64,000 nt of DNA from Brachypodium distachyon (GCF_000005505.3 NC_016131.3:25535001-25599000), one strand, 5' to 3'. Positions 11,870 to 22,899 are shown, numbered from the stretch's first letter. Translations and numbers: made by a program. The notes: generated from the sequence alone by a model not told the origin.

Positions 11870-13606
11870 AGACTTGATCTCACCGCTGTCGGTGGAGTGG
11901 AGTAGATGGCTCGATCCTTTTTTATGTAAAGCGAATGCACACCAAGGATGCGCGGTTGAGAACGAAATAGCCGATGACGCCATCGTCTTCATCAACCCAA
12001 TCCGCGATGAGATTGCTACTCTTCTGTGCATCCTCTCTGAGTTTGGCCTCGCTACGGGCCTCCCAATCAACGCCAACAAGTGCTCCATCGCCGCAATTAG
12101 ATGTAGCGGCATCGACATGAATCACGTCCTCCGGCCTTTCTCCGGCGAGCGGTCCTCTTTCCCGATTCACTACCTCGGTCTTCCTCTGTCCTTTGGTCGG
12201 ACAGGGTTAGCTCACCTGCAGCATATCATTGATCGCGCCCGTGCTCGCCTCGCGGGATGGCATGGCAGATGGATCAACGCCGGCGGCCGCAGAGCGCTCT
12301 ACTCTTCTATGCTCAGTGCCCTCCCCACTTACGCCATGACCGCGCTCAAACTTCCAAAAAAATCATCGCTTCTCTGGACAAGATCAGGCGCTGCTTCATC
12401 TGGGGAATAGAGGAGAATGATTTGGTGGGCGGCAAGTGCAAGATTAGCTGGAAAAAAGTTTGTTCTCCGCTTGACCGTGGTGGGCTTGGATTGTTAAACC
12501 TCGAAGCCTTTAGTCGTGCCCTTCGCCTCTGATGGCTCTGGCTCGAATGGCGTGCTCCAGAGCGGCCTTGGGTGGGCATGCAAACGCCTTGCGATGCCAC
12601 GGACCATGACCTCTTCGCTGCGGCTACTCGTGTCTCCATCGGTGATGGCAACACGGCTAAGTTCTGGCACTCCAACTGGCTTGGCGGACACCCCCTCCGT
12701 CTGTCCTTTCCCCTGCTGTTTGCACATACACGACGCAAATGGCGGACCGTCTCAGAGGCTCTCAATGGCTCCAAATGGATGGATGACCTGCACCATGACC
12801 TCTCCACCCAGCTCCTTCTCGAGTTCGTCCAGGCATGGTCTATGCTCCAGCACGCCGACATCCTCCTCCTCCCTGGCGTGCCCGACACCATCCGCTAGAC
12901 TATCACCGCCGATGGATGCTACTCCACCCGCTCTGCCCACAGACTGCACTTCGAGGGCCACGTCCGCTCGAACCACGAGCGCAACGTCTGGCATGTTTGG
13001 GCACCCCCGAAACTCAAATTTTTTGCTTGGCTTCTCCTCCATGATCGCCTCTAGTGCGCCGACCGTCTCCAGCGCAGGGGCTGGCCCAACGACTACTTTT
13101 GCGTCCTTTGTCGCCGCAACTTAGAAACCTCGCATCACTTGTTCGTCGAGTGTCCCGGGGCCCGGCAGATCTGGTGCGAGGTGGCTCTCTAGCCCAACTA
13201 TTCCGGCATCACCACCGCTATTTGCCATGCTTCGGCTTCAATTGACTCCTTCCACGAGATGATGATCTCGGCCACTCGGAGCAAGCACCGCCAAGGGATC
13301 AAATCCATGTTCATCCTCATCTGTTGGGCCATATGGCGCAAATGCAACTCCAGGGTGTTCAACGACAAGAAAATTTCGTTTCACCAGATTTGTTGTTTCA
13401 TTAAGGATGAGGCCCGCGAGTGGGCTTTCGCGGGCGCCGAGGCCCTTAGGAAGTTACTTTGGAAACCACGTTGATTTTCTTAGCTTTTTCACGTCTCGGG
13501 TTTTCTTTTTTTTTCTTATTCATTTGTCTCATGGCAGCCTTGTAATTATTCTCTCTGCTAATACATCAAAAGCCAAACGTTTGCTGGAACTTAAAAAAAA
13601 AACACG
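11870..13606 (+). mobile_element. 5'-truncated LINE remnant with poly(A) tail
   Basis: Successive frames read through the second half of a plant LINE ORF2. The reverse transcriptase core appears as IADDAIVFINP, LLCILSEFGLATGLPINANK and HYLGLPLSFGRTGL, with the usual Y of YADD replaced by I. Then come FIWGIEEND, DRGGLGLLNLEAFSRALRL, GDGNTAKFWHSNWLGG and a zf-RVT tail (YSTRSAHRLHF, VWAPPKLKFFAWLLLHDRL, CVLCRRNLETSHHLFVECP, ICWAIWRKCNSRVFND). There are stop codons near 12534, 12898 and 13052 and frame changes around 12350, so it cannot code. An A-rich tail lies at 13593-13603. No clear target-site duplication was found. Confidence 0.8.
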
Positions 13607-14078
13607 AAATAGCAGCAAAACCAACGGAGTACGCGGTGGATTCCGGTCAGGAAAGGGCATATACCCAGGCGGCCGCAACGCGCGGCGGCGCTTGCACCTG
13701 TGCCCTCGAATACCCAGCCCCTGGGATCACCGTGGAGGCGTGGCACCATGCATGCCATGCCAGACGCCCGGCCGGGGACCAGATCAGATCAGATCGCGCG
13801 CCTCCCCCCTGCCTGCTTGCTGCATGTGTGCTTTGCTTTGCTCGTGCTGCAGGCAGTTGGTGAGCTGAGCCGCTGGATCGAGCTCGAGCACCAGGCCAGG
13901 TCGCAACTCGCAAAGGCTCCACGCGCCTCTGCCCGCCACTCGCGGATCCTGTCTTTGCCCCCCCTTGAGCGCCACCAACCCAAACGTGCACATGGATGCA
14001 TGCCTACACGCGCTTACTACCAGGCAAGCTCAACCTCCAGTGTCCCCGGGCTGCCCGTGGCCGGCGCCGCCCCTCTCT
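13607..14078. other. Upstream region of DUF241 copy 2
   Basis: GC-rich DNA between the LINE tail and the TATA box at 14079, presumed promoter. No protein-coding signal was seen. Confidence 0.4.
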
Positions 14079-14086
14079 TTATATAC
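14079..14086 (+). promoter_or_regulatory. TATA box of DUF241 gene 2
   Basis: TTTATATA lies about 130 bases before the ATG at 14212 in a C-rich promoter. Confidence 0.65.
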
Positions 14087-14211
14087 CCCGTCCAATTCTC
14101 CCCCTTCCCCATCACAAGCTCCCAACAAGCTCAAGCAAGCAGCAGAAGCCAGCTAAGTCAACGACTAGCTCGGTAGCTCCTCGATCGAGCTCGCAACAAC
14201 ACATACAAACA

Positions 14212-15075
14212 ATGGCGCCCAGCTTCGGCCGCTCCATCTCCTTCCCGCTGAGCCCGGCTCGGACCTCCAGGGCGCGCGCCGCCGCCTACCACGTCCGCTC
14301 CGCCAGCCTCCCCGGCCACAACCACAACTATTCCTCCCACCCGCTCCTCGCCCACCTCAGCTCCCACATCGCCGCCATCCGCTCCTGGGCCGCCGCCAGC
14401 CCTGCCGTTGCTTCCCCCGCCACGGGCCTCGCCCATCTCGCCGCGCTCCACGCCGCCCTCGCCGACCTCCTCCTCCTCCCGGAAGCCCAGTCCGCCCTCG
14501 CTTCCTCCGCCTCCTCCGGCGGCCTGCTCGACGCCTTCCTCCTCCTCGCCGACGCGCACCAGGGCTTCCAGGACGCCCTGCTCGAGCTCAAGGCCCACGC
14601 CGCCGACGCCCAGGCCGCGCTCCGACGCCGCGACGCGCCCCGCCTCGCCGCCGCGCTCCGCTCCACCCGCCGCGCCGACAAGGACCTCGCCCGCCTCGCC
14701 GCATCCGCGCGCGCCGCCGCCTGCACCAAATCCCCCTCATCCAACGGCACCGAGGTGGCCGGCGCGATCGCCGACTCCGTGCTCGCGGCCGCGCACGCGT
14801 CGGCCGCCGTGTTCGCCGCCGTCGAGTCCCTCTCCGCTTCAGCGACTGCTGTGGCCTCCAAGAAGAGCACGGCATCGTTGTCGTTCATGGCTCTCGTGAA
14901 GCGGACCAAGGCTGCCTCCTCCCCCGATGCCGACGAGGAGGACAGGGAGATGGCCGCCTTGGAGAATCTGGAGGCGTGCGCGGCGGAGATGGAGAGCGGG
15001 AGCGACGCGGTGTTCAGAGCCATCCTGCGCACCAGGGTCGCGCTCCTCAACATCCAGACCCAAACGTGCTGTTGA
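14212..15075 (+). CDS. DUF241 (BPS1-like) protein, array copy 2
   Basis: A single-exon gene of 287 residues. It opens MAPSFGRSISFPLSPARTSR, then YHVRSASLPG, and ends VFRAILRTRVALLNIQTQTCC, the two conserved ends of the family. The middle is built of Ala/Leu helices (LAHLSSHIAAIRSWAA, LHAALADLLLLPEAQ, LLDAFLLLADAHQGFQDALLELK). The open frame extends upstream to 13996, but ATG 14212 is chosen because it gives the family N-terminus and follows the TATA box at the expected distance. The intact copy closest in organisation is the one at 5859. The truncated copy at 18836 shares the SPSFGRSI phrase, so it may derive from this one. Function is not established. Confidence 0.9.
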   Translation: MAPSFGRSISFPLSPARTSRARAAAYHVRSASLPGHNHNYSSHPLLAHLSSHIAAIRSWAAASPAVASPATGLAHLAALHAALADLLLLPEAQSALASSASSGGLLDAFLLLADAHQGFQDALLELKAHAADAQAALRRRDAPRLAAALRSTRRADKDLARLAASARAAACTKSPSSNGTEVAGAIADSVLAAAHASAAVFAAVESLSASATAVASKKSTASLSFMALVKRTKAASSPDADEEDREMAALENLEACAAEMESGSDAVFRAILRTRVALLNIQTQTCC

Positions 15076-15664
15076 GCAAGCAATTATCAGTAGCAGGCAG
15101 TGTATCTGATCTGACGTATCTAGTAGTTCTTGGACATTCGTTCTGATGTCTGTCCAAACCCCCAAGTGTACATATACCAATTGATCGATCAACGAATTAA
15201 GAGCAAAACTAGCTCTCGTTTCACAGCATATATATCTGTCCCTCTCTGAATGATCGTGTCGACTTTGGAACGGGTAGCAATTGGATCGACCGACCGAATT
15301 AACCGTCTCTCGTCTCATCCTGTGCGCTGCATCAGATTTTGGAGTATTGTTTGAGGTGCCTTTCAGATCGACATCAAGGTGCGACGATCAGTATCTGAAC
15401 TTTGTGTGCCTAGGTGATGCGTTGTCAAGGGCGGGATAGACGTGTGGTAGGCTGGTAGCTTCTTGATCTGGGTCCTGATGCAGCTTTGTTTAGGATTCGC
15501 TTACCTCCATATGATCCTAGCTACTACTCGCATGATACAAACCAGAGTGTTGAGACTGAGACAATGCAGAACAAAGTTGTTTGCTGGCAATTTGCTTAAG
15601 CGGTGTTCCCCAATTTCACTAGTACTGCAAAAAACTCCCCCACCCAGAAAAAAGCCCGCAAAAA

Positions 15665-16282
15665 CCAAAAGGATAATTCGGGATTGTGCTCAAGTGCATG
15701 CAGCTACTATTCCCTCGATCCATGGGAAGAAGAATGCGTTCGTGCAAAGTTTCGTCCTGGCTAGAATCAAAATCTCTCTCTGGGATTTGGACGGGCATTG
15801 AGTATCGATCGAATAGCTTACGAAGATGCTTGCTTGCAAGCACTGAGGTCTGATCAGCACGTCGGCTGGAGATATACTACTCCGTATATGATTAACTAGA
15901 CTTTCAAATGTTTGCGAAGCGAGCACGTTCGGTCCCTTAGGATTAGCTGTATGTAGGCATATTGGCCGGCCGGCACACCCGCATCATAAATGCATTTTCT
16001 TCAGTTCAATCATTCAGCTATGTTGTACTTGTAGCTAGCAATGAAATCCCTATGACCGATCTGGATATATAGTTGCTGAAAACTTTAAAGGAAAAAAAGA
16101 TGCATGCGTGCGTGCACAAACGAACTTATCGATGGCTGCCTACCAGACGGCCGGTGCGTAGCTTAGCTAAGAATTGATTGATTGGAAGACGACGACAACC
16201 CATTCGTGTGCAACGTGCGTTGTGATATCCTAGTGTCAAATTATTAATACAGTCATGCATATCGGTTCGATCGTATAATTGA
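15665..16282. repeat. Long direct repeat, copy A
   Basis: Matches 16767-17450 along its whole length with indels. Landmarks in order are CCAAAAGGATAATT, CCTCGATCCA, GTTCGTGCAAAGTTTCGTCC, ATCTCTCTCTGGGATTT, GCTTGCAAGCACT, ATATTGGCCGGC, GCATTTTCTTC, CTAGCAATG, TAGTTGCTGAAAACT, GATGCATGCGTGCGTGCAC, CCAGACGGCCGGT, GGAAGACGACGACAACCC and ATCGTATAATTGA. No open frame is shared between copies, so the unit looks non-coding. Confidence 0.8.
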
Positions 16283-16418
16283 CGTACAGATCATATACAC
16301 GGGGGAAGTTAAACCTGTACGCATGATTTGTGCACGTACGTAGGCTTCAGGGCAACTATACGAAGGACGTACGTGGCTAACCAGGGTGTGTGTGCGTTTC
16401 CACGGCGATTAAAAAGTT

Positions 16419-16521
16419 ACTCCCTCCGTTTCTAAATACTTGTCGCTGTTTAGTTCAAATTTGCATTAAAATAGTGACAAATATTTAGGAGCGACAAGTA
16501 TTTAGGAACGGAACGGATACT
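16419..16521. mobile_element. Stowaway-like MITE
   Basis: The left end ACTCCCTCCGTTTCTAAATA and the right end TATTTAGGAACGGAACGGAT are inverted repeats of each other. Inner arms ACTTGTCGCT and AGCGACAAGT extend the hairpin. It is about 100 bp with no coding capacity and lies between the two long direct repeats. Confidence 0.75.
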
Positions 16522-16620
16522 ACTTTAGAAAACTTGATGTTTGACTAATGATTTTTTACTCGAGAAACAATTTGTGGTTTCTCCATGTAGTCCGTATTAA
16601 TTTTATTTTGCGCTCAGTTT

Positions 16621-16708
16621 ACTACTCACTCAGATTTATAAAAAGTGTCGCCCATTTAGTATTAGTACAAACTGTGCGATATTTTTTATGGGTCGGAGGG
16701 AGCAGTAG
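16621..16708. mobile_element. MITE, worn left end
   Basis: The right end GGGTCGGAGGGAGCAGTA pairs loosely with the left TACTACTCACTCAGATT, and the inner GTGTCGCCCATTTAGTA pairs with TACAAACTGTGCGATA. Its type resembles the neighbour at 16419. Confidence 0.5.
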
Positions 16709-16766
16709 TGGAGAAAAAAATTCGCCCAAAAAATGACTGCTCACTACCAAAAAGGGGACTCGAAGG

Positions 16767-17450
16767 CCAAAAGGATAATTTGGGGCTGTACAAAGGAGGT
16801 TTACTAGCTACACTAATTCCTCGATCCACAGATGCCGTGAATCAATTATAGCGAGAATCCGTTCGTGCAAAGTTTCGTCCTGGCATAGCTAGAATCTAAA
16901 TCTCTCTCTGGGATTTTGGTAGTTATATACTCCAGCTTAAGACGTTTGCTTGCAAGCACTAGTAGTACTATTATTGTATCCACGCATGCATGGAGTGCGT
17001 CGGCTGTGTGGAGATGATTATATGATCACGACGAGACGTTGAAATGTTTACCAAACAAGCTTAATTAAGCACGCGATCGGTTCATCAGGATTAGTTGCAG
17101 GGTATATTGGCCGGCAGACACCCATATATTTGCATTTTCTTCGATTCAATCATGCATTCGGCCCTGTTGTGCTTGAAGCTAGCAATGGAATCCGTATGAT
17201 CGATCGATCCATCTGGATAGTTGCTGAAAACTCGAAAGAAAAAGAAAAAGAAAGATGCATGCGTGCGTGCACAAACGAACCGATGAAGCCAGGTCACTTT
17301 GCTGCTACCAGACGGCCGGTACGTATAGGTAGCTATGAATTAATTGGAAGACGACGACAACCCATTCGTGTGCAACGTGCGTTCTGTGATCTGTAGTGCC
17401 AAATTATTACAGTAGTACAATCATGAATATCTGCTGGATCGTATAATTGA
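16767..17450. repeat. Long direct repeat, copy B
   Basis: Partner of 15665-16282, with the same landmarks in the same order. The copies have diverged by scattered substitutions and short indels, so the duplication is not recent. The MITEs at 16419 and 16621 sit outside both copies. Confidence 0.8.
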
Positions 17451-18733
17451 GCCGGCCGCGCACCTCATCGACCGACTGAGGGATGAACATGGATCATGCA
17501 TATGTAGGAGTATGAGCGAATTGTGAGCGAACTATTCATGATTTGTGGACGTAACGCTCAGGTTGGATTTCCAATGGGTGTCTATATACGTACCATCCGC
17601 GTACATCCGACCCCGTACTAAAACAACGATAACAATTTAGAATCGGAAGGAGCGAGCAGCTTAGCTTAGTTTTGCGGCAGCTTATACACAGAGCCATTCA
17701 ACGGCCGAAGGGTGAGTAATCTCGTCATGCGTTGCGTGCATACGCACACGATGACATGGAGCTAGGGCTAGCTAGCTATAGGTAAGCAGAGTAGGTGATG
17801 AAAACATTTGGGATCTGTGGGTGTGTCTCCCAGGTTGGGACGCCAAAGGGACAAAACGGGACGCACGCACGGATCCGATTGTTGCGGTGCCGGGGTGGAT
17901 CTGGATCGCTCACCAGCCGCGTGTCCGGTTGGCCTGCGCTGCCTGCACAAAAACAATGCGTACACTCCCTGCTGTATCACCGTGCCCACGGTCAAACCAC
18001 ATGTGTGGATCACGACTCGGTCGGAACATCGATCCGACGGTAGTAGTACTCGTAGGAAGATCGTCGTCCCTCGTTGTTGCCAGGCCGTATATATACGTGT
18101 TCCGCATCTTGGCCAATGAGCAGCTGAATTAGTCAAACAGTCAATCATATGGCCAGGGATGCATGCAGCACACCAACGGACTAGTAGCTAGCTAGCTAGC
18201 CAGCCGCGTGCGTCACAGCACAGGTCATGCATGTGTTGAGAGCCGGCTAGCTTCTTTGACCCCCTGCGTGAGTGAGTGCATGTCCGACACCTATACTAGC
18301 TCGTCGCTCAGGAACATGACACCCAAGCAAAACACAATCGCATCGCGTCGCATCCACGGCCGGCGCGTCGAGCCAGCCACCCAACCTGGCATGCGCGTCG
18401 ATTTGACTTTGAAACCCGGCCACACGTGCACGTGCAACCAGCGGCACCAACTTATTGCCTACATGGCTTCCTCCATCATTGATTCATTGTAAGTTGTAGC
18501 TCCATCCTTTCGATCGATCCTTGCATATATACAACAATTAGATAAAGGTTAGTGTCAATGCTCGATGACCACTGTTCTAACTCATTTGATCCTTTGACCA
18601 TGTTATGAGACGGTTGACTTGTTGATTTGTCTTTTTTTGTCACGTAGGATTGATCGTGCCATGTGGACGTCTTGACTCATGTTTGAAAAATGTTGACTTA
18701 GTCGTCGTCACGTAAAATTTACGGCCCGACGCA

Positions 18734-18740
18734 TATAAAT
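18734..18740 (+). promoter_or_regulatory. TATA box retained by the truncated DUF241 copy
   Basis: TATAAAT lies about 100 bases before the ATG at 18836, the same spacing as in the intact paralogues. This suggests that the promoter was duplicated together with the gene. Confidence 0.5.
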
Positions 18741-18835
18741 GTTTTATTTTACTACAAAAGTATGTATATCTATCAACAGGAAGCAGCAGCACTGCAGCAC
18801 CAAAATAACACTAGCTTAGCCGTCGAAAATTCGAA

Positions 18836-18964
18836 ATGTCTCCAAGCTTCGGCCGCTCCATCTACTTCCCGCTGACCCCGTCGCCAAAGCTGGTGGGAGG
18901 AGGAGCTGGCGCAAATACAGAGTTACACATACATGTATATGCGTCCAGAGTCTTGCTTGATTGA
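18836..18964 (+). pseudogene. Truncated DUF241 copy (N-terminal fragment)
   Basis: The frame opens MSPSFGRSIYFPLTPSPKLV, clearly the DUF241 N-terminal signature. It diverges after about 25 codons into unrelated AT-rich sequence and stops at 18962-18964, giving only 42 residues. The middle and the conserved C-terminal VFRSLL..RVSLLNI part are absent from the following 2 kb. It is therefore a broken fourth member of the array lying between intact copies at 14212 and 21005. A small peptide could still be made, but nothing supports a function. Confidence 0.8.
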
Positions 18965-20879
18965 TTTACTTAATTAGTACGGTGGGCTTTAATTTAAGCT
19001 GTTTACTGAATTAGTCTGTGCTCATCAGTAAACTGCTCATGGCGTGTGATTAATTTGGACGATGCAGTTGTCGTCCTTCCTGTGTCGAGCTCACAACACA
19101 AGCAAACTAACATGTTCATCTCAAGTTAGAAAGCCGAATATATACAAGCAAACAAACTCACCGATTGCAATGCTTGTTTTCTTAATTTCACATCCTAAGT
19201 GCAGAGCAAATTCTCCGAACTATTATGAATCAGAATAACCAAACGAATGCATGAACCAAACCTCCAAAGCTTACAGACTGGAATTCCCAGTCACGTGTTG
19301 ATAAAAATTGCGAACACTTTCAGATTCAGTGCTGCAACTTTTATGCCAAGTGCTGTGCGGATTTAATTAGGCTAAGTGACTGGGATATATATACTGGACA
19401 ACTTCAATATGTTGACCATCCGAGAATTAGCAAAACTGTTGAACAATAGTATAGTCCAAATTAAGACGAGTAAAAGGATGGTGTCCACACGCGGCTGTTT
19501 CGCTTAATTTGAGCTTGGACTTACAGCTAATTGTCAGAGGAGACAATCAGAATCTTAACACCAAATGAAGCCAGTCTAGCTCTCTCTAGTAGTCTTGTTA
19601 GTTTGATCTAGAGTCGGTGCCTAGACTATACATTAGATCTAGGCGTGCACACACGGTTTCGTCCTGCACTCACATAGTTTCATATGCAAATCCACGACAG
19701 CTAATTTGAGACGGAGGAAGTATCAAACTATCAACTGTGTTGTAAATAACAAATCACAGTTGGATCAGAGCATGGCCCCGACCGTGTCGTAAACACACAG
19801 TTAAAACGTGCAACGACTTGCACCATATAATATCACCGATCCTGATCAGGGTTGAATCTAAGCAAATTCAACAAGTTGATCATAAATGTCAAACGCGCGC
19901 TACGCACTGGGAATCTAAACAGCAAGGACCAGTCTAATTAAGCTCTAGCTCACCTTGCTAGCTACTTGCTGGTTAATTTGATCCAAGTGGTTAAGGCTAT
20001 AGCGTGCTGATCCGGCCGTCATAGGCATGAATTAGCACGCAGTATTTAACAAGGCTGTGTGGATCGAGAGATGCAGCACAATTGGATCGATCAAGTTAGG
20101 CATGGACCGGTTGAGTTGTCACGCCCGTGAGATTTGCACTCGTAGGGCGCCATGCACGGCTGTCATGTCTCGTCGCCATTGGACACTGTCAGCACAGACA
20201 GACAGGAGCTCGATCGAGTGAGATGCGTGATGTAGTACAGTACACCGCAGGAAACAGGCTGTCCAAGCGTGGGTCGATCGATCAGCTGGCGAAAAAACAA
20301 AAACGAGCAAGTCAGCTACAGTGCCTCAGAGATCCATCCATAGCTACCAAGCTTGTACGCTTCCTTCTACAGCACCAAATTTCCTTCCTTCCCTCTAAGG
20401 TCAATCGAGAAGTAGCCATCGCGTTTCGATTTGCGATCGCAGAGAGATTCCATTCGTGCAAGTACGATACGTATAATTAAGCGTATACACGTCGCCGTCG
20501 TCCGGACCGGTGACCGGCAGCGCTCGGACATCCGTAGCTGGCATGCACGAAAAGGCAAATGCAGCATCTCCTGCGCGCCTGCCTACGTACCCGGCCGTCG
20601 TCTTCACGCAAGTCGTCTCTCTCCATCCATCCATGGATCTGGATCAGCCGACCGTTGGGGTTCCCAATCGGACAGTCTGGAGAGCACCACGTGGCCTGTG
20701 CAATGCATGCATGTGAGGAGACAAGCAAGAGCAGCCAGCCGGCCGTCAGTCCGTCCGTACGTCCACTTCGCCATCTTCAGCGAAGCTTCCATACGTCTGT
20801 CTGCAACAGTGGCCACGAGCACGACAACTCATCTCTACTCTCACTCGACCCACATCGCTTCTTCGCTGCACGTATACGT
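18965..20879. other. Spacer upstream of DUF241 copy 3
   Basis: AT-rich to about 20000, then more GC-rich towards the promoter. No gene or transposon with recognisable ends was identified. Confidence 0.4.
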
Positions 20880-20891
20880 GTATATATATAA
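20880..20891 (+). promoter_or_regulatory. TATA box of DUF241 gene 3
   Basis: GTATATATATAA lies about 120 bases before the ATG at 21005. Confidence 0.6.
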
Positions 20892-21004
20892 ATGCCTCAC
20901 ACGGATGCACCGATCACACTCGATTGCCTCATCCTCCAGATCGATCGAGCTCAAGCTACAGACTGAACCAGCGGCGGAAACTCAAGCTACAGACTCAACG
21001 ATCA

Positions 21005-21898
21005 ATGGCGCCGACGGCGATGAGCCCTGCAGCAGCAGCAAGGAGCGGCGGCGGGCACGTGCGGTCAGCGAGCGTGCCGAGCCAGCGGCACCCGCTGCTG
21101 CGCCACGTGGACGACCAGCTCCGGGCCTTGCGGGCCTGGACCGCCGACCCGGCCCGCCAGAGCTGCCCGCTCTCCCTGGCCCACGTCCGCGCCCTCCTCT
21201 GCGTCCTCGACGAGCTCCTCCTCTCCCACGCCCTTCAACTCTCTGCCTCCCCCGTCTCCGGCAGCGGCACCCTCCTCCTCGACGGCTTCCTCGCCCTCGC
21301 CGACGCCTACGGCTCCTTCCTCGCCGCGCTCCTCGCACTCCGCCACCACGCCGCCGACCTCCGCGCCGCCCTCCGCCGCCGCTCCGACGACGACACGGCC
21401 GCCAAGACCAAGCTCGAGGCCGCCGCCCGCGCGCTCCGCCGGGCCGCCAAGGAACTCGCCAGCCTCGCCGCCCGCTGCGCGCATACGCCAACCCACGCCG
21501 GCGCCGGGGAAGACGGCGGCGAGCTGACCGGGACGGTGGCGGAGGCCGTCGGCGAGACGGCGGCGGCGTCCGCGGCCGTGTTCCTCCAGGTCGCGTCCCT
21601 CGCCGACGCCGCCGCAGCCATGGCCATGGCTTCGTCTTCCTCTTCCTCTTCCGCCATCTCCTCCTCGTCGTCGTCGTCGCCGCCCAAGAAGAAGAGGCTG
21701 GCCACGCTGCTGGCGCACGCGCCGGCGAGGAGCGGCGGGCTCAAGAAGGCCATGGAGGAGCAGCAGAGGGACGCGGCGGAGAAGCTGCGGGAGCTGGAGC
21801 AGTGCGTGGGGGAGCTGGAGGGCGAGAGCGAGAAGGTGTTCAGGAGCCTCCTGCAGACCAGGGTCTCCCTGCTCAACATCCACACGCCCACAATCTAA
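21005..21898 (+). CDS. DUF241 (BPS1-like) protein, array copy 3
   Basis: A single-exon gene of 297 residues. This copy has lost most of the RSISFPLSP opening and starts MAPTAMSPAAAARSGGGHVRS before the conserved ASVPSQRHPLLRHVDDQLRA. Family helices follow (LLLDGFLALADAYGSFLAALL, KELASLAARC), then a Ser run and an acidic coiled-coil segment (EKLRELEQCVGELEGE). It ends VFRSLLQTRVSLLNIHTPTI. The frame is open upstream to 20924, but there is no ATG there. ATG 21005 is the first in frame and follows the TATA box. The low-complexity Ser codons around 21630-21680 are a likely site of length variation. Confidence 0.9.
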   Translation: MAPTAMSPAAAARSGGGHVRSASVPSQRHPLLRHVDDQLRALRAWTADPARQSCPLSLAHVRALLCVLDELLLSHALQLSASPVSGSGTLLLDGFLALADAYGSFLAALLALRHHAADLRAALRRRSDDDTAAKTKLEAAARALRRAAKELASLAARCAHTPTHAGAGEDGGELTGTVAEAVGETAAASAAVFLQVASLADAAAAMAMASSSSSSSAISSSSSSSPPKKKRLATLLAHAPARSGGLKKAMEEQQRDAAEKLRELEQCVGELEGESEKVFRSLLQTRVSLLNIHTPTI

Positions 21899-21981
21899 TT
21901 TAGCTGCATACATATACATTACATACATACAGGATTGGTTAAGAGATTAATTTTAGATTTTCATGAATAACTGTGAGGGGA

Positions 21982-22032
21982 TCAAGTGTGTACGTAGGCG
22001 TCCTTGATCCTTTGGTACTCCGGCGTGAGATA
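21982..22032 (-). pseudogene. Possible orphan terminal exon, family not recognised
   Basis: On the minus strand a good acceptor (TTTGTTGCAG) is followed by a 17-codon frame reading YLTPEYQRIKDAYVHT and a stop at 21984-21982. The peptide looks like real protein sequence rather than chance. No matching upstream exon was found between 22033 and 23100, so this may be a captured or left-over exon. It overlaps the expected 3' UTR of DUF241 copy 3 in antisense. Confidence 0.3.
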
Positions 22033-22899
22033 CTGCAACAAATCACCAGAGAATGCAGAGATCTCAAGATGAAAGGTTTAATCAGTTATGCTGCAATAAT
22101 TAAAAACAACTGAGATGATTTTCTTTTTGAAAAAAATTAAGAATATGTTACCAGTTTTGCTATTGATCAGTTGACTGATTTTTAGTAAGAAATCATTTGA
22201 GATGCTCGACCATCGGATCTCAATCCAACGATATCATGTGGGAGAGGAGAGAGCGAGAATGACCCTCAAATGTTAACGGGTCTGATTCGTCGACTTAGAT
22301 TTAAGCATTGTTCAAGAAATCGGTAATCGATAACTGTTCGGTCGGGTAGTGACTACTAATCGGATATCGGACCGATTTATCGGTTTAACCGATCGGCCAT
22401 TATACCATATAGCAATCAGCCACTACTCAGCAAGTAAAATGCAAACGTAGGAACAATAGGAATAACAAAAGAACTGGTGCTCGCCGGCGGAGACTTTCAG
22501 GTGGAGTGAAAAAAGAATTAGAGGCACAGATTTTCATGGCCCGAAACAACTTTCAGGTGGACAAATAAAGCCCACAGACCAGTAGAGAGGCTCAAAAACG
22601 GTGTTGGGCTCAGGCATGGTGACAACTTTCCCTTGTATCAATCGGGTCGATCGGTCGCGGCCTAGTTCCGAGTCCGGTTCCAAGTCGTGGATGGATGGGC
22701 CGGGCGGGTGATAAATACTGGAGCCAAGCCATCAATCTCGACCCATTGGTCTTCTTGCTCCTCGTTCGGTGACGGATGTGGGTTTCGACAACCTGACTTG
22801 TAAAGGGCGTGTCTCCGGCCAAAGTGCGTTCAACGATAATAAGTTCTTATCGGTTGCGGTGAGCGACTCATGCGGCTATTAAAAACTTACAAGGTTAGT
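22033..22899. other. Intergenic region
   Basis: No gene is supported. A GC-richer part at 22480-22860 may belong to the retroelement whose tail ends at 23109, but no protein similarity was seen. Confidence 0.35.

Larger units (their letters stand above)
15076..18733. other. Spacer between DUF241 copy 2 and the truncated copy
   Basis: Non-coding apart from the repeats listed separately: a pair of roughly 650-bp direct repeats with two MITEs between them. Many CGATCGATC and GCATGC words occur. No protein-coding gene is supported. Confidence 0.45.
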
